Shown: piece by piece, positions 9,440 to 18,934 of the stretch
Position numbering within the stretch: position 1 is the first letter of the stretch
How the letters are laid out: each line of letters opens with the position of its first letter
Assembly: GCA_023374025.1 (NCBI GenBank)
Contig: SIJG01000011.1
Coordinates: forward strand, 1,954,574 to 2,018,573
Source of the DNA: Heterodera schachtii
Lineage: Eukaryota; Nematoda; Chromadorea; Rhabditida; Heteroderidae
Length of the DNA: 64,000 bases
Reading direction: 5' to 3'
Program-made: the position numbers and the translations under genes
The notes under the pieces: model-generated
Database searches by the model: none
Told to the model about the DNA's origin: nothing
The model's input: the letters and a program-made list of their open reading frames with translations, nothing else

Positions 9440-12400
9440 ATGGAGAGCACTAGCCAAAATGCTGTCTCATTGAGTGGTTCTGATTTTGACCCCATCTATT
9501 TTTCGCCCGAGGAAAATCAGAGATGGGGCAAACTGTTGGACAGAATGAGAACCTTTGAACAGGCAGTGTGTCGTCAATTTCGAAGAATTGAACACACATT
9601 TGTCCAAATAACAAACCAGACCCAAATTCAAGACACTGTTGAGCGAGTCAGAAATTTGGAGAGTTCTATAAAGGAGCTCGAGAATGCCACCGAATTGGAC
9701 ACATTCGAGACAAAGGAAAAATTGATTGATGCCGAAGAAGAGGTAGAACGAGTGAAAATGAGAATTGACAGTTACGAAAGATTTACAAAAGTACGGTTTG
9801 GAAAAATAATAGAAAAAATGAAAAGTGAAGTCGGACGAATCACCGAAAATTTGGACACACTACAAGGCAGAGTGCAGCTGTTGGAGTACGAACAAGATGA
9901 ATATGGAAGGGATGCCGAATGGATGGAAGACGGGAATTTTAGAGGACAATCATTAATTTCTCCGGAACAAAATGATAAAAGAGATGACATTTCAATCGGA
10001 GAGTGCGAAATAATGGTCTCGGACCCATTTTTAGGAGGAATAGCCCCATTAGAAGGCTATGATGGAAATCCGAGTGTTTCTTTTTCCCGTTGGGTTGCCC
10101 GATTGGAGGATATGTTGTCTTTGTACCCGCAATTGACGGAGCCCCAGAAATTAAGCCGTCTAAGGATCCTTTTGAGGGGGCAAGCTAGAGCGGAATTTGA
10201 ATCGATAGAGCCTGCTCCGGAAACGTTAGTGGTGGCCTTAGAACACTTAAAAATGAAATTCGAAAACGAAAACACCCGATCAATAGCTCGTCAGACAATG
10301 GTAAGTTGCCGGCAGGCGCCTGGCGAAAGAGTTTATGAGTTCGCTAATAGGCTTAATGAGGTAGTCCGAACTGCCTTATCGGGGGAAAGCGAAGGAATAA
10401 TCAGAAAAAGACTTTTTGAGGAATTTTTGGAAAAATTGACCCCTGAACTTCAATTTGAAGTGAAAGCAGGGAGACCCACGAGTTATTCAAATGCTTATGA
10501 AATCGCCCAGCATTTTGAACTTCTTTTGGCCGCCAAGAGGCCTTCACAGATCTCGGTCGCAGACTCGATGGCGGAGTTGTCACAAAAGGTGGAGGCCTTA
10601 GCTGTTCATCAGCAAACAACAAATAAGTCCAGCGCAGACCGAAGGGCATGTTATTACTGTAGGCGGCCTGGACATTTGGTTAAGGATTGTAGGGAGAAAA
10701 GAAGGGACGAGGAAAGGGGAGGTCACAGAGATCAAAGAGGTGGCCGATTTTTCAGAGAGGAAAGAAGATGGAGTAGGGAAAGAAATGAAAGAGAAAACCG
10801 GCATTTTACGCCGAGGGGAGGAGGACAAAGGAATCACCGTTCAAATCATCGTTCTCCAACCCCCTACGGCGAGGGGGAGGGAAATAATTCCAACCGTTGG
10901 GGGTCCCAAGGGAGAAGGGTGAACTTTCGAGGCCGAGTAGGCGCTGCTCGACTGGCAAGCCCCATATTTCTGGCACTGATGGTTATCTTATCAATTTTTG
11001 GCAATGGAAGTGCTATTAACCAGGCTTCTAACCGAATGATATGTCACCCCGAGTCTCCTTCAAGTTTATGGTCCATACCAGTGGACCCAATTTGTCCAAA
11101 TTGGGCACCAACGGAGTTGCCCGTGGCTATGAATTTGCCAGTTTTTCGACTAAATACTGTAAAATATAAAACAAAGGCAACCGTATGCAAATGTATAAGG
11201 ACAAAAATAGCGAGGAGAATTGGAGTTGTTGGAGGGCGATATGAAGAGGTGGCAACAAATACTGTCGAAGTACCTACAGCAACTTGCCGAAAAATGAAGG
11301 AATTTGATGATTCGCCCGCGGGAAAATTGTTTCAAATTAATGGTACTTTCAAAGCCACCCAAAATTCCTTAGAGCCAGGATGGAGAAGTTGGCCAATGGG
11401 CATTTTCTGGAAAACCATGGAAATTCTGAATTGCTATCTTTATGAAACGGTTGTTTTTGCCCGCCACGGTGCCGCAGGGTTGAGCACCCCAATTAATGAC
11501 TGCCCAACCTGCTCTTATCAAGCAGGAAGTTGCTGCTGTGCGCAATTAAGCCTAATTTGGAGACCAGACCATACTCAACTGTGCAATTATGTGAAAGTCG
11601 CAGAATGGAAGGGGGAGTACTCAACTGATATTTGGACAGCAAATTCGGGGGATTTTGCTTTGACATTTGTTAACAGGTCTGACAAGGCTGATTGCGATGG
11701 AAAATGGTTCGTGGCCTCAGATCAGTCATTTGCAATTCCAAGAGAAAGTTATTTGGAAATGATCGATAAAAGTGAGTGGGCAAATGCAAAGAATCGTAAA
11801 AAAAGAGAAATTGACAATGAAGACTCAGTTGGCGTAGTTTACTCATCTCAGCTGGCAGCGCAGTTAACAGCATTAAGTGCAAAAGTTACGCAAAATACCC
11901 AAAAATTGTTTGCGGAGACAGTTAGTAAAATATGTACCAGTTTAAGATTTTTAGCTGATCAAACGCTAACATTAGCAGAAGCCAACCCGACTCTTTTGGC
12001 CCGTTTTTACTTAGATAATCCGCTTTTATCCGCGAGACTAGTAACAAAGGATGTGTTGGAAATAAAGCCATGTTTTGTGGTAAATTACAGGGAAGTACAT
12101 TTTCAGTGGCAAAATGGTCCCTGTTTTGAAAGAGTGCCAGTGATCTTTACTTTATATGGGAGATATGAACGACAAAAACATGGATTTTTGGACCCAAAGA
12201 CTTTAATTATACACCCCAATGCTAGGGAGGCGAATTGCAAAGAATTTCGTTATTTGTATACCCACGTACGGGGAATAATTATACAATATGACCAAGTGAC
12301 AGGGGAAATGCACGAATTACCACCTGATTCTGTGCATTATCTCTCGAGACACGGGAAAATTGATTTCCCAGAAATCCCAATACATTTTTTTAGAAACAAA

Positions 12401-12979
12401 GTACTTGCCAATTTCTCCGAGCTGTATTCCCCGGAAAATTTTGAAGAAACGATTGAAGTGGCCAAGGTTGTTCAGGAAATTGCAAGACTCTCGAGGCCAA
12501 ACGCCTGGGAAATGGTCTCAGAGAAAAATGAGCAAATGGCCACAAATATAGTCTCAAATGGCTTATTTTCATTTTTAAGAGGGGGAATAATCTCAGCTAA
12601 CCAATTATGGGTTTTTCTCTGTTGCTGCTATATAACGATGTCGGTAATAATTCAGTGCTTCTTACCAGCACCCATCGCGCAAGCCATCCAGTATTTGGGA
12701 TTAGGTGGCCTTATTTTAAATGGCTTAAGAATAGTGCAAAACTTGACGGGTGAAAGAATCAGAAATAATGCAGAAATGACCCATGAGGCTGTGGAAGCAC
12801 AGGTGGTCAAATGTAATCCCAGACCGGTGCTGAAAAATAAATGCAGTATGGCGAGGGCAAGGCCGCATGTGATTGAAATGGAAAAGCCCGTCACATGTAA
12901 TATACCGCTTACTGAGAGATGGCTATCGGTCGACTCAATTCCGTCCACTTCAAAAAGGAAAGAAAAGGGAACCATCTGA
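9440..12979 (+). CDS. ORF1: Gag fused to envelope-like glycoprotein
   Basis: 1,179 codons from the first ATG. Residues ~1-160 are coiled-coil rich and ~200-400 resemble a retrotransposon capsid (W-V-A-R-L-E-D...R-L-R-I-L-L-R-G-Q-A). A CCHC zinc knuckle sits at Cys404-Cys407-His412-Cys417, followed by an Arg/Gly-rich basic tail to ~500. The frame then continues into a different protein type: a hydrophobic segment at ~507-524, a Cys-rich ectodomain with CxC, CxxC and CCC groups and N-x-S/T sites, a basic furin-like RKKR at 786-789, a heptad-like Ala/Leu/Gln region, and hydrophobic spans at ~1056-1090. This is the plan of a class I-like envelope: signal, surface part, cleavage site, fusion/heptad part, anchor. 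Placing Env inside the Gag frame, upstream of Pol, is odd. A spliced env mRNA or internal initiation may be used. Confidence 0.8.
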   Translation: MESTSQNAVSLSGSDFDPIYFSPEENQRWGKLLDRMRTFEQAVCRQFRRIEHTFVQITNQTQIQDTVERVRNLESSIKELENATELDTFETKEKLIDAEEEVERVKMRIDSYERFTKVRFGKIIEKMKSEVGRITENLDTLQGRVQLLEYEQDEYGRDAEWMEDGNFRGQSLISPEQNDKRDDISIGECEIMVSDPFLGGIAPLEGYDGNPSVSFSRWVARLEDMLSLYPQLTEPQKLSRLRILLRGQARAEFESIEPAPETLVVALEHLKMKFENENTRSIARQTMVSCRQAPGERVYEFANRLNEVVRTALSGESEGIIRKRLFEEFLEKLTPELQFEVKAGRPTSYSNAYEIAQHFELLLAAKRPSQISVADSMAELSQKVEALAVHQQTTNKSSADRRACYYCRRPGHLVKDCREKRRDEERGGHRDQRGGRFFREERRWSRERNERENRHFTPRGGGQRNHRSNHRSPTPYGEGEGNNSNRWGSQGRRVNFRGRVGAARLASPIFLALMVILSIFGNGSAINQASNRMICHPESPSSLWSIPVDPICPNWAPTELPVAMNLPVFRLNTVKYKTKATVCKCIRTKIARRIGVVGGRYEEVATNTVEVPTATCRKMKEFDDSPAGKLFQINGTFKATQNSLEPGWRSWPMGIFWKTMEILNCYLYETVVFARHGAAGLSTPINDCPTCSYQAGSCCCAQLSLIWRPDHTQLCNYVKVAEWKGEYSTDIWTANSGDFALTFVNRSDKADCDGKWFVASDQSFAIPRESYLEMIDKSEWANAKNRKKREIDNEDSVGVVYSSQLAAQLTALSAKVTQNTQKLFAETVSKICTSLRFLADQTLTLAEANPTLLARFYLDNPLLSARLVTKDVLEIKPCFVVNYREVHFQWQNGPCFERVPVIFTLYGRYERQKHGFLDPKTLIIHPNAREANCKEFRYLYTHVRGIIIQYDQVTGEMHELPPDSVHYLSRHGKIDFPEIPIHFFRNKVLANFSELYSPENFEETIEVAKVVQEIARLSRPNAWEMVSEKNEQMATNIVSNGLFSFLRGGIISANQLWVFLCCCYITMSVIIQCFLPAPIAQAIQYLGLGGLILNGLRIVQNLTGERIRNNAEMTHEAVEAQVVKCNPRPVLKNKCSMARARPHVIEMEKPVTCNIPLTERWLSVDSIPSTSKRKEKGTI

Positions 12980-15900
12980 GCCTGGACCGTCGGAAAATCG
13001 AAAAATTGTTACAATTGCAATGATACGTGTCAATTCATGTGATGAAAAGTTTAGAGTTATGGCTAGAGTTAACGGATGTGCAATTAAAATGCTGTTGGAC
13101 ACAGGTGCGCATGTTTCGCTGTGTAATGTAGAAACCGCACGAAAATTGGGTATCAAGCAATTAAGCCCATCAGATATTGTGGGGGTTGTCGGCATAAGTG
13201 ACAAAATGATACCCATAATCGGAAAGAGCACAATAAATTTGGAAATTGCGGGCTGTCAGGTGTTAAGTACGATTTATGTTGTGAATTCTAAAATTGGGTC
13301 AACAGGGTCTTACGAGATGATCCTAGGCCGACGAGGTTTCAGACAACTGCCACTATTTTTAGACCTTCAAACTGGCGAATTGGTAAGAAAAAGCGATGGC
13401 AAAATATTTGTGTGTGAAAAAGTGGAAGCGGAGGAAAATTTGGGGAAACGCATGGACAATAGTTTGGGAAAGCCTGTGGAATTAGTCCAATGCCTTGACA
13501 GATACAGTGACATTTTTTCAAAACACGATTATGACTTAGGAGAGTGTACAATAAAAGCACCTCCAATCATAACCACCTCTGCGACGCCGGAGAGAGTTAG
13601 ACCGTATCCGGTGCCCGAAAAATACGAGAAAGAGTTAAAAGGGCACATTGAGAAAATGTTGGATGCTGGAGTCATAAAAGAAAGTTTTACGCCATGGGCG
13701 CATAATGTTGTGTTGGTGAAAAAATCAAACGGTCAATTACGTCCGTGCGTTGATTTTAGACCGCTAAATAAGGTGACAGTCCCTGATCCCTATCCTATAC
13801 CAAGGATGGACAAAACCATTTATCGTGTTGCTGGCCGAAAATTTTATTCAACTTTGGACTTGGCCTCTGGTTTTTGGCAAATTCCCTTGGATGGAGATAG
13901 CTCCTATAAATGTGGCATTGTCACCCCTTGGGGGTTATACCAAATGTTAAAACTCCCGTTTGGTCTCAGAAATGCGCCAAGTATATTCCAAAGGACGATG
14001 GATAAAGTCTTAGAGGGAGTTAGAAATGTTACCGTATACATAGATGATATACTGATCCATACGGATACGGTAAAAGAACACATTGAAATTTTGGAAAAAG
14101 TGTTCGATCGATTGAGAGAAAATGGATTAAAATTAAAAATGAATAAATGCTCTTTCCTAAAAAATCAATGCACTTATTTAGGCCATATTCTGAATGAAAA
14201 GGGGTACCGTCCCTCCCTGAGTAATCAGGAGGTAATTGAAGCTTTTCCCGCACCGAAAAATGCCAAGGAAGTTAAACGTTTTCTTGGAATGATGTCTTTT
14301 TTTCGAAAATTTATTCCAAATTTTGCTGAAGTCGCAAATCCGTTACAGCAATTAACAAAGGAGAAAACGGAATTTGTGTGGAATTCGCTGGAAAAAATGG
14401 CTTTTGAGGAGTTAAAGGGAAAATTAATTGAGGCCCCGTGCCTTAGGGCCCCTGACTATAAATTGCCCTTTTATCTTTTTACGGACGCTTCCTCAATTGC
14501 GTACGCCGGCGCTTTAATGCAATCAAAACATAAACAAGAAATGTATGCCGTTGGATATTGGTCACGGACATTGAGCACCGCAGAGAGTAAACTGCCCGCC
14601 ACGCACGGAGAGTTAGCGGCAATTGTTAACGCTGTACAAAATTTTAGGCCAATAATTTATGGTACTGAACTAACCATATTGACGGACCATAGGCCACTCA
14701 CATTTTTATTTTCTAAGGCCAGTAGCAACCCAAAAATTAACAGGTGGTTAATGGCGTTACAGGAATTTGAACCCCAGGTAATTTATCTGGAGGGTAAGGC
14801 TAACCAAGTTGCCGATGCTTTATCACGGGTTCCGATTAAGTGGGAACAAATTGAAATGAAGAGTAAAGAAGAAATTCCCTTCCTTTTGGTTGCGGAGGGG
14901 GAGACGGAAATAAATAGGGGAATAATTGAAAAAGAATCCGAAAAGGACTCAATTGTCTCACAAGTAATTGCAAAAATTCAGGAGAATTGGCAAGAACCCA
15001 TACCTGAGGAATTAATGCCATATTTCAGAGAAAGAGATAAATTGTCGTTTGATTGGAAAATTGTGTGGAAAAACCCCGGGAGGCAAATGATAATCCCGGA
15101 GAAACTGCGTGGCCAAATTCTTCAAATGCTCCACCGAGCACATTTTGGAATTGTAAGGAGCAAAGCACGGGCTAGAAGCCTAGTTTGGTGGCCAAAAATA
15201 TCGGAAGAAATCGAAAATTTTGTTAAAGAGTGCAATATTTGCCAAAAAAATGCCCCTAGTGTGCCCAAAAATGACCCGGAGCATAAATGGCCTGAAGCCA
15301 AATTGCCGTTCGAACGGATTCATATAGACCTTGCCGGACCCGTATGGGAAACAAATTTTCTAATAATCGTAGATGCTTACTCCAAATACCCGTTTGTAGC
15401 ACAATTACAGTCAACCCATTCGACGGCCATCATAACTTACCTCAGAGAGTTATTTGGCATGTTTGGGTCACCGAAAACCCTCGTAACGGATAATGGCCCT
15501 CAATTTGTATCATTGGAAACGGAGACATTTCTGTCAAATGAAGGTGTAAAACACTTAACTTCACCGGCATATCACCCCTCCTCAAATGGGGAGGCAGAAA
15601 GATTTGTGAGGACATTCAAAGAAGGAATGACAAAATTGCTGCAGGAGGGAAAGAGCCTAAAGGTTGCGCAATTTTTACTGCTGCAGGAGTACCGGGCAAC
15701 GCAGTGCCAAGCAAACGGCGGAGATACTCCATCACAAAAATTTTTTGGCAGGCAAATAAGGACAGCATTGGAAAAAATAAAAATGCCGAAAAAAGTGCCC
15801 GAGGCAAATGAGGGGGATGACCCCCCTGGTCGGACAAAGGAGAATAAAGATCAAAGTCAAAGGCGGGACAATCCTTTTAGCCCAGGAGATATGATTTGGT

Positions 15901-16043
15901 TCAGAGCAACAGAAGGGCAATGGGCACCAGGGATCCTTTTACAGCCAATGGGAGAACGAATGTGGGAAATAGAATTGGAAGGAAGTAACGTTGGACTCAA
16001 AAAAGTCAAAGTCGCGCAGTCACGAAGAAAGACTGAAGAATGA
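12873..16043 (+). CDS. pol: ORF2: Pol (protease, RT, RNase H, integrase)
   Basis: 1,056 codons, +1 relative to ORF1 and overlapping it by 107 nt. The frame has no ATG before 13020, past the ORF1 stop, so expression by +1 frameshift in the overlap or by splicing is likely. Domains by residue: aspartic protease D-T-G-A at 76-79; RT with L-D-L-A-S-G-F-W-Q and catalytic Y-I-D-D at 389-392; RNase H with F-T-D-A-S after RT; integrase zinc finger His754-His758-Cys787-Cys790; catalytic Asp819, Asp873 and Glu909 (D,D-35-E); and a C-terminal F-S-P-G-D...W-A-P-G module like gypsy integrase tails. All catalytic residues are present, so the enzyme set looks functional. It would copy the element RNA in particles and integrate the DNA. 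Confidence 0.95.
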   Translation: MKWKSPSHVIYRLLRDGYRSTQFRPLQKGKKREPSEPGPSENRKIVTIAMIRVNSCDEKFRVMARVNGCAIKMLLDTGAHVSLCNVETARKLGIKQLSPSDIVGVVGISDKMIPIIGKSTINLEIAGCQVLSTIYVVNSKIGSTGSYEMILGRRGFRQLPLFLDLQTGELVRKSDGKIFVCEKVEAEENLGKRMDNSLGKPVELVQCLDRYSDIFSKHDYDLGECTIKAPPIITTSATPERVRPYPVPEKYEKELKGHIEKMLDAGVIKESFTPWAHNVVLVKKSNGQLRPCVDFRPLNKVTVPDPYPIPRMDKTIYRVAGRKFYSTLDLASGFWQIPLDGDSSYKCGIVTPWGLYQMLKLPFGLRNAPSIFQRTMDKVLEGVRNVTVYIDDILIHTDTVKEHIEILEKVFDRLRENGLKLKMNKCSFLKNQCTYLGHILNEKGYRPSLSNQEVIEAFPAPKNAKEVKRFLGMMSFFRKFIPNFAEVANPLQQLTKEKTEFVWNSLEKMAFEELKGKLIEAPCLRAPDYKLPFYLFTDASSIAYAGALMQSKHKQEMYAVGYWSRTLSTAESKLPATHGELAAIVNAVQNFRPIIYGTELTILTDHRPLTFLFSKASSNPKINRWLMALQEFEPQVIYLEGKANQVADALSRVPIKWEQIEMKSKEEIPFLLVAEGETEINRGIIEKESEKDSIVSQVIAKIQENWQEPIPEELMPYFRERDKLSFDWKIVWKNPGRQMIIPEKLRGQILQMLHRAHFGIVRSKARARSLVWWPKISEEIENFVKECNICQKNAPSVPKNDPEHKWPEAKLPFERIHIDLAGPVWETNFLIIVDAYSKYPFVAQLQSTHSTAIITYLRELFGMFGSPKTLVTDNGPQFVSLETETFLSNEGVKHLTSPAYHPSSNGEAERFVRTFKEGMTKLLQEGKSLKVAQFLLLQEYRATQCQANGGDTPSQKFFGRQIRTALEKIKMPKKVPEANEGDDPPGRTKENKDQSQRRDNPFSPGDMIWFRATEGQWAPGILLQPMGERMWEIELEGSNVGLKKVKVAQSRRKTEE

Positions 16044-16725
16044 AATAGCCCAAATGATGGGACAATTGCGGGAGGCAATGAAAGAGGAAGTGCGCGGGGC
16101 GGTTGAAGAATTGTGGGCAAAAACGGAGCCCTTATTATTGGCTCAAAAGCGCTCAACTGACGCGCTTACGGAAGCATTTGACGAATTCACGTCACAAGTG
16201 CACATCGCTGGCAGAAGCATGGACGAGGAGCGAGCTGACAATCAGCAATCATCGGATAACCCGTCGGAAAATGACGGAGAAACGGTCCCACCCGTGAGTG
16301 GAGAGCCAAATCCACAAGTGAGTGGATGGCCTAACCCACCCGTGAGTGGAGAGCCTGTCCAGGCTTCGTCGTTGCCGCCAGAACAGCCAAATGTGAATGT
16401 TAGATACACGAAAGTGAACATAGGAGCGCCCCAGAGAGGGGGCAGGGGCCAATGGGGTCCTCCGGGATGCAAAGGACCATGGAAAGCCCAAGGCCCAGCC
16501 CCAAAGCATCAGAAACGAGTTGGTTATCTGATGAGACAATTGGAGAGGGAGTTGAAGGAGGATCAGGCACCGGAAGTGTGTATGTGTTGGAGTTGTCGCC
16601 GTGGAAAGTGGAGCGGGGATCGTGGTTGTCGCGGAGGAGGAATGCGACGTGGACACCGTGGAGCATATGGACGAGGGCGCACGAATTACCAGCAGCACGC
16701 GGGCCCATCGCACTGTGGACACTGA
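15991..16725 (+). CDS. ORF3: basic coiled-coil accessory protein
   Basis: Open frame of 244 codons, again +1 to the ORF before it and overlapping Pol by 53 nt. The first ATG is 16054, 11 nt after the Pol stop, giving 223 residues. The N-terminal ~60 residues are a charged likely coiled coil (I-A-Q-M-M-G-Q-L-R-E-A-M-K). The middle is acidic and Pro-rich with three V-S-G-(E/W)-P-x-P-type repeats. The C-terminus is Arg/Gly-rich with C-M-C-W-S-C and RGG-like runs, suggesting nucleic-acid binding. I recognise no family. Its position after integrase is where many retroviral-type elements keep env, but it has no membrane segment. It may be a relocated nucleocapsid-like or regulatory protein. Confidence 0.6.
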   Translation: MDSKKSKSRSHEERLKNEIAQMMGQLREAMKEEVRGAVEELWAKTEPLLLAQKRSTDALTEAFDEFTSQVHIAGRSMDEERADNQQSSDNPSENDGETVPPVSGEPNPQVSGWPNPPVSGEPVQASSLPPEQPNVNVRYTKVNIGAPQRGGRGQWGPPGCKGPWKAQGPAPKHQKRVGYLMRQLERELKEDQAPEVCMCWSCRRGKWSGDRGCRGGGMRRGHRGAYGRGRTNYQQHAGPSHCGH

Positions 16726-16760
16726 GGCTGTGGAAGCATGAAACGGTCCAAGACTTTTCG

Positions 16761-16774
16761 GAAGGGGGAAGGAA
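16761..16774 (+). promoter_or_regulatory. Polypurine tract
   Basis: GAAGGGGGAAGGAA abuts the 3' LTR, as expected for the plus-strand primer of an LTR retroelement. Confidence 0.85.
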
Positions 16775-17148
16775 TGTTGGATCCACAATTTTGAATAATA
16801 ATAATTTTCTTATGTAATGATTCTTTTGCTTATTTATTTATTTTTGCCTTAAGTCCCTCTGTTTCTGTCCATCCTAAAAGTCCCCCAATGATGACCTATT
16901 TTCCTCAACTCAACAATTTATGTAATGTTTTGTCGTCCATCTGTTCGTCTCCTCCCCCTTACTCATGTTAGTATTTAAGCGATGCCTTTGCCCTCACATT
17001 CAGGACTTTCCTTTACCATTTCTTAAACCTCAGGTTCCCTGCCTGAAGCTTTCTTATTTTGCTTAATAAACTTTTGGTCTTTGACAAATAAGAGTTTTGC
17101 TTTCTTGCTTTAAAAACCGGGAAAACTAATTTGGTGTTGGACACAACA
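16775..17148 (+). repeat. 3' LTR
   Basis: Matches the 5' LTR except G for C in ATGTAAT(C/G)ATTC and one extra A near the end. The next base begins a unit of the satellite array (AATTTGATCG). Confidence 0.92.
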
Positions 17149-18472
17149 AATTTGATCGTCCATAAACCTTTTTTTAATTGATCAGATGCTCGCCAAATTT
17201 TGCTGAGTAAGTATTGGACGAAGGAATGGATTTAATTAAATTCTCTTCTTCGGGGATTTTTTTCCGTTAGCTCGGCCGTTAGCGTTTGATTGGCATAGTC
17301 AATTAAAAAAAATTTTTTTTGAAATATATGTCGCACATAAACTTTAGCTAAGTGATCAGGAGTGCTCTGAAGGGCGGGGGGGGCGGGGCGGGGGCCGAAG
17401 GCCCCCGCACGAGGCCGCGAAGCGGCCGAGTGAGTACCTTAGGCGCAGTAAAATTAAGGGGGCTCATTATTATATAATTTGATCGTCCATAAACCTTTTT
17501 TTAATTGATCAGATGCTCGCCAAATTTTGCTGAGTAAGTATTGGACGAAGGAATGGATTTAATTAAATTCTCTCCTTCGGAGATTTTTTTCCGTTAGGTC
17601 GGCCGTTAGCGTTTGATTGGCATAGTCAATTAAAAAAATTTTTTCAAAAAGGTGTCGTTTAAACCCACAACTTTAGGCAGATAATTTGTAGTTTTACCTT
17701 TAGAATTTTATTTTTTATTTCAATTTCTCTAATTCCGAAAATATTTTATTGACAAAAATAGTATACATCACTATTGGGGGCCCCTTGAAACAACAGGATC
17801 ACTTTCCCTGTTTATAGTTTAAAAAATGCATTTCTAAGACATTTTTCTGACCGTTCACCAAGCAAGTTATTTCTTATTTCAAAGGAATCCCTAAATTATT
17901 CTGTTTATCAAAAGAGTTCATTATACAACTCAGTGAGTTTTGCAGCGATGGTAAGGCGTTTCAGAAAAATCTATATTAGATTTTTCTACCTGTGACATAA
18001 TAAAAACTGTTGGCAGGTAAAAATGTTTTTTCAAAAAGCCTTAGGCTTAACCATGAACACATGAGTAGTTTCTCTTTTTCAGAGAAAAAATCGGATTTTT
18101 CCCAAAAATAAAAGAATATATTTTGTTTTTCCTCAGGGGAAATCCCTAAAAAACAGGTCTAACAAAAAGGTTCGCTTAATCCTATAACTCTAGGCAGATA
18201 ATTTGTAGTTTTACCTTTAGAATTTTTTTAAAATTTATTTTCTCATCCCGGGCCCCAGGGGCCCTATGAAAGCGCCGGGGTTGCTTTCCACACTGGCGCC
18301 AGCAAAGAATGAACAAATATTTAAGGGATTATTCCTAATTTTCCTGGGCTTAAGGTACTCACTCGGCGCTTTGCGGCCACGTTATTATAGCAATTTTATG
18401 CTTGTATTCTGAAAATGGCCTGGTTTTAAATTAAAATTTTTTGTCTTATATATTAGTTATTTTGAACAACTT

Positions 18473-18597
18473 GCGGTGGGGTGCTTGGAAAAGTGGAATC
18501 ACGCTCACCCGTCCGATCTGGCAAGTTAGGCAACGTTTGCTGAAATGCCAAAAGGATGGGTGCGGTGGTGAAACCAAACCAGCACTGCTTACCCCGC
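18473..18597 (+). ncRNA. 5S rRNA-like sequence, copy 1 (plus strand)
   Basis: The core CCCGTCCGATCTGGCAAGTT followed by AGGCAACGTT agrees with the nematode 5S rRNA internal region at all but one or two positions, and GGATGGGTGCGGTGGTGAAACC aligns with the usual GGATGGGAGACCGCCTGGGAA. The outer helix is imperfect. A TATATATTA lies ~30 bp upstream. This copy differs from the others at CTGAAATGCC (others CTGACTAGCC) and lacks the downstream hairpin and T run. It could be a true divergent 5S gene, a pseudogene or a 5S-derived SINE head. Confidence 0.6.
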
Positions 18598-18934
18598 GGC
18601 ACCCGGTACGGTCCCCCGAATTTGAAATATATTGTCACACATAATCTTTAGCTAAGTGATCAGGAGTGCTCTGAAGGGCGGGGGGGCGGGGCGGGGGCCG
18701 AAGGCCCCGCACGAGGCCGCGAAGCGGCCGAGTGAGTACCTTAGGCGCAGTAAAATTAAGGGGCTCATTATTTATATAATTTGATCGCCCATAAACCTTT
18801 TTTTATTGATAGGAGTGCTCTGAAGGGCGGGGGGGGGGGGCGGGGCGGGGGCCGAAGGCCCCGCACGAGGCCGCGAAGCGGCCGAGTGAGTACCTTAGGC
18901 GCAGTAAAATTAAGGGGGCTCATTATTATATAAT

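Larger units (their letters stand above)
8844..17148 (+). mobile_element. Ty3/gypsy-type LTR retrotransposon with Env-like region
   Basis: Complete element of 8,305 bp: 5' LTR 8844-9216, primer-binding site, ORF1 (Gag plus Env-like), ORF2 (protease-RT-RNaseH-integrase), ORF3, polypurine tract and 3' LTR 16775-17148. Domain order RT-RNaseH-integrase places it with Ty3/gypsy rather than Copia. Both main ORFs are open from end to end and the LTRs differ at only two positions seen (one substitution, one A in a run), so insertion was recent. Flanks do not match: minisatellite on the left, the 17-39 kb array on the right, with at most a 3-bp AAT shared. Env-like retroelements of this kind may act as endogenous retroviruses. 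Activity here is inferred, not shown. Confidence 0.9.

Noticed and set aside
15616..16156. Minus-strand ORFs across the Pol/ORF3 overlap
   Set aside because: Opposite strand of an intact integrase; Pro/Leu-rich artefacts.
17395..17460. Hammerhead-type ribozyme in the hairpin block
   Set aside because: GAA loops recall CGAAAC, but the CTGATGA core and a cleavable GTC at proper spacing are absent.
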